A stretch of 64,000 bases of DNA, taken from assembly GCA_026826555.1 (NCBI GenBank), contig JAKSZT010053764.1, positions 34,336,555 through 34,400,554 of the forward strand. The letters run 5' to 3'. Both the position numbers and the translations under genes were made by a program. Shown here piece by piece: positions 10,610 through 22,945 of this stretch. Source of the DNA: Tolypeutes matacus (Eukaryota > Chordata > Mammalia > Cingulata > Chlamyphoridae). Each line of letters starts with the position of its first letter. Position 1 is the first letter of the stretch. The notes below the pieces were generated by a model. That model made no database searches and was not told the DNA's origin. It worked only from the letters and a program-made list of their open reading frames with translations.

Positions 10610-13390
10610 ATGTTACCATACTAGAAAAAGAACAGCAGACTAATCACAAACTGAGCCATAGGGATGAAGTAGTAAAGATCAGAGCAGAAGTAAATGAAAT
10701 TGAGAACAACAACAAGATAATAAAGATAATCAACAAAACCAAAAGTTGATTCTTTGAGAAGATCAACAAAATCAACAAAACTTAGCTAGACTGACAAAGA
10801 AAAAAAGAGAGAAGATGCAAATAAATAAAATCAAAAATGAAAGGGGGGACATTACCACTGACTCCACAGAAATAAGAGAGATGATAAGAGGATAGCATGG
10901 ATAAATGTATGCCAAAAAACTAGATAATGTAAACGAGATGAAAAAATTCCAATAAACACATGAACCACCTATACTAAGAAATAGTAGTCTCAACAAACCA
11001 ATCCCAAGTGAAGAGATTGAAACAGTCATCACAAACCTCCCAAAGATGAAAAGCCCAGTGCCAGATGGCTTCAGTGGTATATTCTACCAATCATTCAAAG
11101 ATGACCTAATACCAACCAATCTTGCTCAAGCTCTTCTAAAAAATTGAACAGGAAAGGAGACTACAAAACTCATTCTATGAAGCCAATATCACCTTCAATA
11201 CCAAAACCAGAGAAAGATAATGTAAAAAAGACAATTACAGACCAATATCTCTAATGAATATAGATGCAAAATTCCTCAACAAAGTATTTGCAAATCAAAT
11301 CCAAAAGCACATTAAAAGAATTATCCACCACAATCAAGTGCATTTTATCCCAGGTATGCAAGGGTGGATCAACACAAGAAAATTACTTAATGTAATAAAC
11401 CACATTAATAAATTGAAGAGGAAAAATCACATGAAACTCTCGATTGATGCAGAAAAGGCATTTGATAAAATGCAGCATCATTTCTTAATAAAAGCATTCC
11501 AAAAGATAGAAGTAGAAGGAAATATCTCAATATGCTAAAGAGCATATATGAAAAACCCACAGCAGCATTTTACTCATTGGTGAAAGACTAAAAGCTTTCC
11601 TGCTGAGATCAGGAAAAAGACAAGGATGTCCACTGTCAACACTGTCATTTAATATTGTGCTAAAAGTACTAGCTAGAGCAATTAGGCTAGATAAAGAAAT
11701 AAAATGCACCCAATAGGAAAGGAAGAAGTAAGACTTTTACTATTCTTTGATGATATGATCTTATATCTAGAAACTCCTGAAAAATCCACAACAAATCCAC
11801 TAGAATTAACAGATGAGTTGAGCAAAGTGGCAGAATACAAGTTAAATACACAAAAATCAATAGCATTTTTATACACTACTGATGTGCAATCTGAGGAGAA
11901 AATCAGAAAAAAATTCCATTTTTAATAGTGACTAAAAACATCAAATATTTAGGAATAAACTCAACCATGGACATAAAGGACCTATATTCAGAAAAGTACA
12001 AAATATTGCTATAAAAGGAACCAAAGAAGACTTAAATAAATGGAAGGATATTCCATGTTCATGGATTGATTTACAGATTCAACCCAATACCAATAAAATC
12101 CCAACAGTCTTTTTTACAAAAGTTGAAAAGCCAATAATAAAATTTATTTGGAAGGGTAAGGGGCCCTGAATAGTCAAAAATGACTTAAAAAGGAAAAACA
12201 AAGTTGGAGGACTCTTACTTCCTGACTTTAAAGCATATTACTTAGCTACAGTGCTAAAAAAAAAAAAAAAAAAAAAAAAAACAGCATGGTACTGGCATAA
12301 AGAAAGACATATTAACCAATGGAACCAAATTGAGAACTCAGTAATAGAGCCTCACATCTACAGTCGAGTGATTTTTGACAAGGCCTTCAAGCCCTCCCAG
12401 CTAGGCCAGAACAATCTATTCAATAAATGATGCTGGGAGATTTGGATAGTCATATCCAAAAGAAAGAAAGAGGGCCCTTATACAGAAATACCTTTTACAG
12501 AAATTAACTCAAAATGGATCAAGGACCTAAATATAAAAACGACAACCATAAAACCCCTAAAAGAAAATGTAGGGAAACATCTTCAAGATTTTGTGGTAGG
12601 TGGAAACTTCTTAAACCTTACACCCAAAGCATGAACAACAAAAGAAAAAATAGATAATTGGGACCTCCTCAAAATCAAACACTTTTGCACCTCAAAGGAC
12701 TTTGTTAAAAGGGTAAAAAGGCAGCCAGCTCAATAGGAGAAAATATTTGGCAATCAAATATCCAATAAGGGTTTAATATCCATGATATAAAAAGGGATCA
12801 TACAACTCAATAAAAAGACAATGTACCCAATTAAAAAGTGGGCAAAATACTTGAGAAGACAATTGTCCAAAGAAGAAACACAAATGGCCAAGAAATACAT
12901 GAAAAAATGTTCAGCATCACTAAGGATTAGGGAAATGCAAATCAAAATTACAATGAGATATCATTTCACATCCATTATACTGGCTACTATTAAAAAGTCA
13001 GAAAACTGTAAATGTTGGAGAGGATGTGGAAAGATAGGAATGCTTATTCACTGTTGGTGGAAATGTAGAATGGGATAGCCACTCTGGAGGACTGTTTATC
13101 AGTTTCTAAGGAAGTTGAATATAGATTTGCCATGTGACCTAGCAATACCATTACTGGGTATATACCCAGAAGAACTGAGAACAGTGACATAAATAGACAT
13201 CTGCACACAGATCGATGGTCATAGTGGCATTATTCACAATAGTCAAAAGATGGAAACAACCCAGGTGTCCATCAACCAATAAATAGATAAATGAATTGTG
13301 GTGTATTCATATGATGGAATATTATGCAGTAGTAAGACAAAATAAATTCATGAAGCATATGACAAGATGGTTGAACCTGGAGGATATTAT
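10610..13390 (+). pseudogene. L1 ORF2 pseudogene lacking the endonuclease (copy 1)
   Basis: ORF2p is the L1 endonuclease and reverse transcriptase. Sequence similarity starts after the EN domain: the join near 10610 goes from the ORF1 end directly to the region equal to about 29095 of the second copy. Reverse-transcriptase blocks follow: [18 protein letters not shown] at 11254, AEKAFDK near 11450, an RQGCP-like motif near 11619-11635, and FFDDMILYL at about 11740-11770 (the family motif is FADD, so A is replaced by F). The Cys-rich C-terminus (CWRGCGKIG, HCWWKC) ends at 13078. Multiple frameshifts. An A5 site in the parent frame has grown to 26 A at 12256-12281. Confidence 0.85.
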
Positions 13391-13697
13391 GTTTGTGAAA
13401 CAAGCCAGACACAAAAGGCAAATATTGTATGATAGTACTATTATGAACTAAATATATTATGTAAACTCATGGAATTAATAAATTGGAATATATGTCACCA
13501 GAACATAAATGAAGGTAGAGAATGGGAAGGTGTTGGTTAATTATTATTATTACTGGAATAATGAAAATGCTCTAAAAATGATTGAAGTGATGAATGCACA
13601 ACTGTGTGATTACCATTGATGGTACACTTTGGATGGATTTATGCTTTATTAATATGTATTATTAATACATATCAATAAAATTAATTTGTTAAAAAAA
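13391..13697 (+). mobile_element. L1 (copy 1) 3' UTR and tail
   Basis: Contains TGATGGAATATTATGCAG just upstream, then GATTGAAGTGATGAATGCAC and an end at AATAAAATTAATTTGTTAAAAAAAAG. It aligns with the 3' end of the second L1 at about 33180-33343. No clear target-site duplication pairs this end with 9001 or 7825. Confidence 0.7.
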
Positions 13698-13899
13698 AGA
13701 ATCCCTCAGTTCCCATGTCTATATTGTACATGAATTCCAGATTATACAGATAATTTGCCTAGATTTTTTGAGGAAATTTTGTTTTATACTTGAGTCTTCA
13801 ATCAATCCAGAATTTAAATATATTCTATATTCATCTGAAATTTAAATAAATTCTATATGGAATAAATATTATGGAAAAGTCACAATTTGACAGCTCTAG
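13698..13899. other. Intergenic DNA, nothing recognised
   Basis: AT-rich, with internal similarity (TTTAAATATATTCTATAT at about 13814 versus TTTAAATAAATTCTATAT at about 13840). No gene. Confidence 0.4.
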
Positions 13900-16245
13900 G
13901 CTTCAACAAGAAAGAACCCAAAATTGCCAGAAGAGAAGAAATAGATATCCAGAGTTACAATAACATAATACTCCAATTGTCCATTTCTCAAAAAATTACA
14001 AAACATAGAAAGAGACAAAAAAGTTTGGTCTATTTGCAGGGGAAAAAATGATTTGACAGAAACCATCATTGAGGAAGGTCATACACTGGAATTATTAAAG
14101 TCATTAAATCAATTGTTGTAGTTTCCAAGGCTGCTCAAAGCAGACACTATGAATTGGTTGGCTTTAAACAATGGGAATTTATTAGCTTTCAGTTTGAGGC
14201 CATGGGCATGTTCAAATCAAGGCATGATAAGGACGATTCTTTCTTCCTTAAGACCAGTTGCCAGCAACCTTGCCTCCCCGTCCAAATGGCAAGGCACATG
14301 GCACTGTCTTCTGGTTTCTCCCTTCTATTCCAGGTTCTGTTGATTTCAGTGTCTTGCTCCTATGGCTTTCTCTTTGTCTCTCTCTCTGCATTCATTCCAT
14401 TTATAAAGAACTCTAGCAAGAGGATTAAGACCTATCCTGAATGAGGCGGGTCACACCTTCTCTGTAGTAGCCTCATCACACGATGAGACTTACAATGGGT
14501 TTAAAACCACAGGAACAGATTATATTTAAGGATGTGTTTTTCTCAGGTATGCACAGCTCCAAACCATCACATCAGTTGTCTTAAATATGTTCAGGGACCT
14601 AAAGAAAAGCATGGACGAAGAACTAAAAGATAAAAGGAAAATGTTGTCTAAACAAATAGAGACAGCATTTATATATATATAAACCAAATGCAGCTGTAAA
14701 ATGCAGAAATTAAAATGAAAAACTCACAAGAAGAATTCAAAAGTAGATTTGAGCAAGCAGAAGAATCACCAAACTTGAAAGTACAATTCAAATTACTCGG
14801 TGATGAGCAGAAAGTAAAAGAACAAAGAAAAATGAAAAACAAACAAACAAACAAACAAATCCTAAGGGACATGTGAGATACCATCAAGTATACCAACATA
14901 TGCATCATAGGAGAACTAGAAGGAAAAGAGAGAGAAAGGGAGGGGAAAAAATATTTTAATACATAATGACCCCAAACATTCACAATCTGGAAAGACACCT
15001 CCAAGAAGCCCAAGGAAATCCAAGCAGGATAAACTCAAAGAGAGCCATACAAAAATACAGTGAAATTGCCCAAATCCAAAGATAAAAAAAAGAGAATTTC
15101 AAAAACAGCAAGAGAAGAGAGAAGAAACTTGTCACATACAACGGATATTCAATAAGATTAACTGTTGATTTCTTATCAGAAACCATGAAGCCCAGAAGGC
15201 AGTGTGATGAAATATTTAATTCCTTAAAGGGGAAAAAAAAAAAACTGTACACCAAGATTTCTATATTAGGTAAAATTATCTTTCAAGAACAAAGGAGAAA
15301 TTAAGACATTTACAGATAAACAAAAATTGAAGGAGTTCATTACCTGATGACCCACCCTATAAGAAATGCTAAATGGAGTTCCTTAGATTGAAATAAAAGA
15401 TATATAAATGAAAATAAGTACATGAAAAGATGATCAACATCATTCACCACTAGAAAAATACAAATCAAAAAATCACAGTGAAATGCCACTTCACACCCAT
15501 TACAATGGCTATTATTTTGAAAATAGGAAAGTAACAAGTGTTGGCAAGGAGACAGAGAAATAGGGACCCATATGTTGTTGGTAAAGATGTAAAATGGTGC
15601 AGCTGTTATGGAAAACAATTTGGTGGAACCTCAAAAAGTTAAGCATAGAATTACCATGTAACCTAGCAATCTCACTTCTAGGTATATAGCCCAAAGAATT
15701 GAAAGCAGGGATTTGAAAAGATATTTGTCCATAAATGTTCATAGCAGCATTATTCACAGTAGCCAAAACGTGGAAGTAACTCAAGTGACCATTCACAAAT
15801 GAATGGATAAACAAAATGTAATCTATATATATAAAATGCAATATTACTCAGCCTTAAAAAAAAATGAAGTTCTGAGACATGTTACAACATGGATGAACTT
15901 TGAAGACATCATATTAAGTGACATAAGCCAAATACATAAAACCAATTATTGTATGATCTCATTTATACGAAATACCCAGAATAAGCAAATTCAAAGGGAC
16001 AGAAAGTAGATTATTACAGGTTGCTAGTGCCTGGGGTGTGAGGGGAATGGAAGTCATTACATATAATGGGTGCAGAGTATCCATTTGAGATGATGAAAAA
16101 GTTTGGGTAATTCATTTTGGTGATGTGAGTACATATAAGTAATGCACTTAATATAATACCTTAGAATTGTATACCTGAAAATGTTTAAAATGGGAAATTT
16201 TGAGTTGTATATATGCAACTACAATAAGTTAAAAAGAAAAAAAAA
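13900..16245 (+). pseudogene. Older L1 with internal ORF2 deletion
   Basis: ORF1 remnants run from about 13900 to 15395, interrupted by an LTR at 14117-14571. The RRM/CTD part reads in pieces (CAGAAACCATGAAGCCC, then ATCTTTCAAGAACAAAGGAG). At about 15400-15420 the sequence jumps straight into the ORF2 C-terminus (ACATGAAAAGATGATCAACA) and continues to the end of ORF2. The reading MQYYSALKKNEVLRHVTTWM (15833 on) is the typical L1 ORF2 tail. A 3' UTR and A-rich tail end near 16245. Endonuclease, RT and thumb, over 3 kb, are missing. Confidence 0.75.
14117..14571 (-). mobile_element. MaLR-like solo LTR, minus
   Basis: Begins TG and ends CA. Read on the minus strand it has a TTTATAAATGG TATA-like box (about 14400) and an AATAAA polyadenylation signal (about 14177-14182), the layout of an LTR. 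Flanks TCAATTGT (14109-14116) and TCAGTTGT (14572-14579) form an imperfect 8-bp duplication. Related copies lie at 40196, 47052 and 47586. It interrupts an L1 ORF1, so it is younger than that L1. Confidence 0.68.
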
Positions 16246-16299
16246 GATATAGGTGATTTGAATTCTTTGCCAGAAACTGAACTGTATAATACATTATTT

Positions 16300-16578
16300 C
16301 AACAGAATATTGGTTGGAGTTATAAACAGCCTGTTATATGAAATATTTATAATGACCAAATTTATATAGAATGAAATCAGAATAATGGTTACCAGGGGCT
16401 AAGGGGAGGTGCAGAAAAATATTATTGCTTAATGGGTAGGAGTTTTTGTTTGGAATGATATTAACATTTTGGAAATAGATAACGGTGAAGATTATACAAC
16501 ATTGTCAATATACTTAATGTCACAGAATTTTATGCTTAGAAATAATTCAAATCTTAAAAAATATATAATTAAAAATGC
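16300..16578 (+). mobile_element. L1M-type 3'-UTR fragment
   Basis: AATGGTTACCAGGGGCTAAG, TTATTGCTTAATGGGTAGGA and TACTTAATGTCACAGAATTT are familiar blocks of old mammalian L1M 3' UTRs. A-rich end near 16555-16575. Confidence 0.6.
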
Positions 16579-16589
16579 ATTGTTGAGGA

Positions 16590-17890
16590 CAGGGTCAAGA
16601 TGGTGGCAGAGTAGGAAGTTCCAAGAGCCAGTTTGTCCTACAATGTAGTTAATATTCAGCCAGAAGCTATCTAAATCAACTGTTTGGGGGGTTCAGGAGA
16701 CCAGAAGAGCATCCTGCAACATCATTGTAAGAACAGAAGGAGGAGACCGCCCATCTGCGGTAAGGATTCATGAACAGAGCGCTCCACACTGCGGAGGCTG
16801 GTGCCCATCCCCCACTGTCAGAACAGAATGCCTCAGGAGCTATTCCCTGGCTGTAGATGGAAGCTCTATTTCCCAAAAACAGGGGAGGAAGAGACAGTTG
16901 GCCACTGTCTTCAGCTACTGATTAGTAAATTCAGCTGGCTAAAGTCCAGTCCCAAATACAGCTAAAGTTTGAACCTGTTCAAGTTGGAAAGAGGCCAGCA
17001 GCCACCATCTTAACTCCTGGCATGAGGGGCAGTGGAGCTGATTGAAAATCACAGTGAAAATAGGGACTATCTTCTTTCCAGCCAGGTCCGATTGCTGCCC
17101 TAACTTGGGCTTCAGCCTTATGCCTGGCAGGGAGGAAGCTGGGGGAAACCTATACCAGCTTCTCTGGGCAACGGTAGTGGCTTTTGGCTTACACTGACCA
17201 GATTTTTGCCCACATCTGTGGCTCTATACCCGCTCCTGACAGGGAAGGAAGGTGGGCAGTGCTTCGTCAGCCTTTCTGGACAATTGCAGTCACTTCTGGC
17301 CCACATGGACTAGATTGCTGCACACACCTGTGGCTCCATCCCCACCCCTGGCAGGGTGGGTGGTGCTTCTACAGCCTCTTCCGGAAACTGCAGTTGCTTT
17401 GGACCCACAAGGACAGATGAGATTGTTATGCACACCTGTGGTTCCATCCCTTCCCTGACGGCATGAATAGGGCCAGTGCTACAGCAGCCTTTCACTTTCA
17501 AACAATTGAAAAAAGATATTCCACATATGCAGTAACAACCCCCCCCCAAAAAAAAAAAAGCTGGAGCAGCTATACTTATATCGGATACTTATATACTATA
17601 TATTATATACTTATAGACTATACTTATATTGGACTTTAAAGGCAAAATTGTTATTAGAGACAGGAAAGCACATTATATTTCATAAAAGGGGCAATAAAAT
17701 TGACAAACTCTGAGATAGACTAACAGAAAAAAAGACGCCAATAAATAAAATCAGAAATGAAAAGGGGACCATTACTACTAACCCACAAAAATAAAAGAGA
17801 TCATAAGAGGATAGTATAAACAACTGTATGCCAACAAACTAGGCAGTGTAGATGAGACTGACAAATAAAGTTCTGGAAAGGACTGGGATA
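16590..17890 (+). mobile_element. L1 type I 5' UTR with monomers, internally deleted
   Basis: Starts at AGGGTCAAGATGGTGGCAGA; the CAAGATGG near the start resembles the YY1 site known in human L1. About 900 bp align with 26041-26900, including three monomers. At about 17505 it jumps to the endonuclease part of ORF2 (AAAAAAGATATTCCACATAT, equal to about 28314). Near 17700 it jumps again to the segment equal to about 29235, and it ends near 17890. No usable ORF. Confidence 0.68.
17100..17420 (+). repeat. L1 5'-UTR tandem monomers (3 units)
   Basis: The unit anchor (GCAG-T-GCTTTTGG type) recurs at about 17174, 17286 and 17390, spacings of 112 and 104 bp. Each unit also repeats a CC(T)GTGGCTCCATCCCCACCCC-like block. 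Same family as the seven units at 26600-27357. Confidence 0.7.
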
Positions 17891-18925
17891 TGTTGGAGTA
17901 GAGTCACTTTTTCAGTTTCTGTATTCAAGGAATATGACAAAAATTCTCTTCCAATAGTCTAATAAGATGACAATGATTGAGAGTTCATAAAAGGACACTG
18001 GGATCAAATTACTAAATCTCCATTTCACCTGATTCTCTCAAAATTTGAGTCAGTTCAAATTTGTTTGGACTAATGTGCTGTCTGTTTTACTTAAAGCCTG
18101 AAACAAGTTGATGTAATGCTTGGAGAAAAGAACATACAATTTATGAATTTATATATGTATAATTTATAAAGATCCTGTTTTTAACTGTTCTGCAAAAACT
18201 CATAATCATTTGCTTGATTGAATACAGTTTGTCCCAAATAATCATTAATATTTATCAGAAAGAGTGAGCTTAAACTTTATGGTTTGTTAAACATTAACAT
18301 TCCTATCAGAGACCTATCTACAGTTAATATTTTCATAACATATCCATAAAAACAAAATCTATTGTCTTACTGAAGCTTGCTATTTCTTACCTTCAGTTCA
18401 AAATTACAGTATGATTCTGACTTCAATATTTGGTAATAACTATTCCTTATTTATGGATATAAAATTCATGCTTAACACTAAAATTAGTTCAGCCTGAGGC
18501 AAAAGGGGACTTCATTTTCTCCTTTTGTCTGTCATGCTAATTACTACTAATCTCTATAGACTAGTCAAGCTTTCAAACTACTTGGGTAATCAGACTAGAC
18601 ATTACACACACACACACAAAATCACAGGATCAACCAAAGAATTATATTTTTTATTCAAATATTGCAATTCTATCAAAAATTAACGAATTAGTAACGAAAA
18701 CTAAATGTGTAAAATTTTATATGTTCAAATCTCTAGAATGCTGACTTTTTATTTATACTGCATTATACTGGAACAAGTATATAGCTATGATGTTTCTAGA
18801 TAAAATCTGACATTTTCTGTTCCAATAATAAGCCTATTAATGAAGCCCAAGGTGACCACTCTATACATAGCGTGTGAAGTATTTGTCTGAGGATCCAAAT
18901 CTAGGACTTCCTTCTCTCCCATTTT
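17891..18925. other. Intergenic DNA, nothing recognised
   Basis: AT-rich unique-looking sequence; a short (CA)n at 18603-18618. No gene. Confidence 0.5.
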
Positions 18926-18929
18926 GCTT

Positions 18930-19085
18930 CCTCCATTTTCTGTGTAACCCTGGGCAAATCTGCCTCATTCTTTGTGGCTCAAATTATACATACATAAAAT
19001 AGAAGTAATAATTGACATTTGTATATTATTTTTTGAAAAGATATTATGAGAATTAATGAAATTATTAGTCAGTAGATCTCCTCAA
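18930..19085 (+). repeat. MIR SINE fragment
   Basis: TGTGTAACCCTGGGCAAATC followed by a degraded CATAAAATAGAAGTAATAAT block and ATTATGAGAATTAATGAAAT, in MIR order. Confidence 0.65.
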
Positions 19086-19239
19086 TGCAAGCACAGTACT
19101 ACTGCCCTCTTGAAAAATAGGGAGGGAGGGTTTGGGGAAGAGAGAAGGAACCTTGATGAAGTGGGAGAGGGAGTGAAATGGAGATAGGTAATGCCATTAG
19201 CCTTTACAAAATTGGATAAAAGTAAGAAAGAAAAGGGAT

Positions 19240-19550
19240 AAGAACACAAACTTTTGGGAAGTCCTTACACTTTCCCTTGTTCTAATACAGACCTGCCTTC
19301 TCTAATTCTTTACCACCAAACACCTCCCAACCCAGACTAGATTATACACAGTTCCTCTATTCTTCCATTGCAATCACCAATGACCACTTTCTCCTCCCAT
19401 CATTTATCACAGAAAATTGTTAATGTGACTTTATTGCCCACTACACTGTGATACAGAAAGACAGAGATTGCTTCTTATTTGTCACAGTATCCACAGAATG
19501 TAGCACAGAGTCAAGAATTTAGTAGTGCCCAAAAGAATGACTATACAATT
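19240..19550 (+). repeat. Possible L2 LINE 3'-end fragment
   Basis: CTTTATTGCCCACTACACTG through CACAGTATCCACAGAATGTA GCACAGAG looks like the diverged end of L2 elements. Low certainty. Confidence 0.4.
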
Positions 19551-20135
19551 ATGCATGAGATTTGAATGGTGGGAGATTTTGATATAGATGAAAGGTGCCA
19601 TTTTGTTTGCAGAGTATGAGTGACTCTCTGCTCTCTAATATACCTTGCACAACATTTGTTGGCGCTTGAAGATGAATGTCAGGAAAGGCCTTAATCTCAT
19701 ATTCATTCATTCACTTTTTAAATTGCCCAATTGCCAAGCCTTGTTTTCTGTGATGACAGTGAAGTAAGAACTTTCTATTAAGCTGAAATTGATGTTCAGA
19801 GTAAAGTTACTCAGCACTATATCTGAATTAGTAATCAACTAATTAGATCAGTCCATATGCTTGATGGTGATGTTTCAGTTAACATTTTCTTTAATCAGCT
19901 AATGATGCAATATACTAACCTTGCCTTTTTCACTTTAAACTACTTCTTTTTCTTAAATGTGAAGTCATCTAATCATCTTTTAGCAAAACACATACATAAA
20001 AGCAGAGATAGCTGTTTTTAATTTTTAGATCTAAGCTTAATTTCTATTTTACTGAAGAGAAAACTTAACTCCTTCTTTCACTTTTCTCTTATCTTCTACA
20101 CCAAGATCACAAAGAGTTAAAAACAATTTGTTTTT
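19551..20135. other. Intergenic DNA, nothing recognised
   Basis: Unique-looking AT-rich sequence with no coding signal. Confidence 0.45.
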
Positions 20136-20139
20136 CTTT

Positions 20140-20497
20140 GTGATGAAATGGAGAGCCACTGAGTGTACCCTTTCGATGGACTGCACAAGGCATGGACTGT
20201 ATAACACAGTGAACCCTGTGGTGGATGATGGATTGTGGTTAATGGTACAAATATGAGAACTATAACAAATGTGCAATACTAATACATGGTGTTAATAACA
20301 GGGTAGTTTATGGAAAAAATACACCAAATATAAGCTATGGACTATAGTTAGCTGTAATATTTTGATGATGTTCTTTCATCATTTGTAACAAATGTTCCAC
20401 AACAATGCAAAGTGTTGGTGTTGGGGAGATGTATGGGAATACTCTGATATGCATAATTATTTTATAAGGTCACAACTTCTCTAATTAAAAAAAAAAA
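20140..20497 (+). mobile_element. L1 3'-UTR fragment with poly(A)
   Basis: Collinear with 6500-6900 and 33650-34050: GAGAGCCACTGAGTGTACCC, ATAACACAGTGAACCCTGTG, TTGTAACAAATGTTCCACAA, GTGTTGGTGTTGGGGAGATG. It ends in about 14 A. A 5'-truncated L1 insertion. Confidence 0.72.
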
Positions 20498-20499
20498 AA

Positions 20500-21295
20500 A
20501 CATTGTCTTTCAAAGACCTAAGTTCAAAAGCAAATGCCATTTCTAAATAATCACAAACAATGCCATATGAGCTGCATTGTAATGTGTCTCTTTCCTCATG
20601 TGGTACACACAAGTCATTCCAAAATGGCTGAAAAAAGAGACACCAGCAATTCAATTTTATATGGCTTTACATGGTTGGCTTGCTCATGTAGTTTATATAG
20701 ATGGAAGAATTTTAGGGCTGCCTAATTCATCTCTCAGACCATAGATGGAAGCTGAGAAACAGCTTCACAAGGATGCCCAGGGTGTTAGCAGAGCATGCAA
20801 AGCAGGTGCCCTATTCTCCAATTCTGGACATTTCCCACTACATCATGCTCCTTGCTCACAATTCAACATTATACTTTTCCAGGCCAGTTCATAAAATGCT
20901 GGCTTTGTCATATTCCAGGGCAGAGCTCAGAAAAACAGGAACACATCTCCTTTGATGGCAGAAGTGAGGGAAAAGTGGCCCCATCTTTTCCTCTCCCCCT
21001 CTCCTGCACCACACTCCCTTCTATAGTAAAGTTGCTGCATCAGAGCTCCAGAGGGGTTCAGATGCAAAGACTATTCATAAAATAGAAGTTCATAGCTTGT
21101 CGTCTTATACAGAAGAAATAAATGATGTGTTGATGTTCTTTATAGTGTTGAACAAATTTAATGAGATGTGCATACAAATATACAATTACAGGCTTTCAAT
21201 AGAAAATGAAATGCAAAATAATGCCCCTCCCTTCCAATGCAGAAAGTAAAGAAAACTAAATTCATGAGGCATTTCCAACATAACAGGAACTGTCA
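20500..21295. other. Intergenic DNA, no gene supported
   Basis: Moderate GC with four small overlapping ORFs (20534-20725, 20773-20955, 20795-21085 and the frames around them). None resembles a known family, and they overlap in conflicting frames. Confidence 0.4.
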
Positions 21296-21299
21296 TATA

Positions 21300-21455
21300 C
21301 AAATCCTTTCAACTTCATCCCAACCCTGTCCAGTTAACAAATGTGAAAACTGAGCATGAGATGCCAAGTGATTTGTCCCCAGTCACTTAGCTGACAGGGG
21401 AAGAAGTCTAATTCAAACTCTGCTTGATGCCCTTATCCAAGAACAGGGCTTCCAC
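21300..21455 (-). repeat. MIR SINE fragment, minus
   Basis: TGTGAAAACTGAGCATGAGA, CACTTAGCTGACAGGGGAAG and CTAATTCAAACTCTGC follow the minus-strand MIR order (gradient of 'gaaactgag', 'tcacacagct', 'gattcgaac'). Confidence 0.7.
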
Positions 21456-22710
21456 TGACCCACATGATCACCATCAAACTCTGCCAGAGGCTAATGAGGT
21501 AAAGGAAATACTTTCAAACAAAAGCCAAAATTGAGGAAATTCTCTAGGAGAATCTCCGATTCCCTCACAATAAAATAGGAAGAAGCCAACTTTAAATGAC
21601 AATTGCATTAATTCCTCAGAGGGCATAAACAGAATTAGAAAAACCACATAATTAAAGACATCCATATAACTATCTGGCCTAGTTTTCAGATTTAACCACC
21701 AGAGTGGGACACAAATCAATATATCCATTTTCTAAAGCCGAGGCGGTCAGCCAGTAGTGTCTCAAAAGAGTGGGACAAATATTCAATTCAAGCATAAATA
21801 CCATAGTTTTCATATAGTGGTGGTGATGCGGACCCTTAAAAAATACACCTAGAATAATTTACATTTCTTTTTCTGGCAAAGGATAGTTATTTTGCAACTG
21901 TATTATTTCCTGAACTTAGACTAAGAGAAATGTTGAAGGTCTGAACAGCAATATAGTACTTGACAACATGCCCACATTATAACTGCATTTTTGTGCCTCA
22001 ATTATGTGTGACAATACACTTTTTTCCTATCATTGTGATGAATATATTGTTCAAATGCTTCTAAGTTCAGAGGGCTAAATGTGCATCTGTAAAACTATGA
22101 TTTTCTTTAAATTCTAAATTACAGAGCACATCAAATTATCATATACTCTACCAATTTCAATACTAAAAAGTAGACAGTTTTTGAATTATAGCTTCTTACC
22201 CTTTATCAATATCTGCATGCAGAACTCATTGACTTTCTTATTTTCGAGGTGTTTTATTCCATATGGAAAATAATTCTCTATACTATGTTTCTTAAATTTA
22301 AAAACAAGGAACTTATTGATAAAACCTCAAATATTTTATTATATTCACGAAAGAAAAATAAGAGAAAATCTATATACTATTTTCATGTAATGATATTATT
22401 TTAGACAAAATATTTTGGAAAAAAATTAATAGTAATATCTGCCTTTTATATGTACCCAGAGATTTATCAATGTACATACTTGAAAGAACTGAGAAAAAAT
22501 TGAAAAAATATTTAAGAATGACTTGAACTATGAAAAAATAAAATCATTTAAAATTATTTCTGGAGTCCATATATTATTTGATCTCATACACAGCATAGAT
22601 TAACAAACCAGGATATAGTAAAATAAGAGCAGAATAATCTCTCCTGAAAAACAGAAATCTGCTTTTTCAGAATACTACATTTTAAATCTACGCATTTTAT
22701 ATGTCATCGT
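21456..22710. other. Intergenic DNA, nothing recognised
   Basis: AT-rich and unique-looking. The minus ORF at 21474-21728 (84 codons) has no recognisable features. Confidence 0.45.
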
Positions 22711-22714
22711 AGTT

Positions 22715-22945
22715 GAATTGAAAACGTATGTACTCTGGAGTCATACAGCTCTGGATTTGAATTATGGTTCTACCTTTTACTGGCTGGACAATGCTGCAGT
22801 TTATACCGTCTACTCAAGCATTCATTTCCCCACCTTTACAAATAAAGACAACAATAGCATCTAATCTGTAGAGTGTAGTAAGTTTTTGCATAGAGAATAC
22901 ACATTACCTGGCATAGGATAAGCTCCAAATAAATATTAAATCTCT
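22715..22945 (+). repeat. MIR SINE
   Basis: TGTACTCTGGAGTCATACAG CTCTGGATTTGAATTATGG at the 5' half and CATTACCTGGCATAGGATAA GCTCCAAATAAATATTAAA at the 3' end give near full-length MIR order. Confidence 0.8.
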
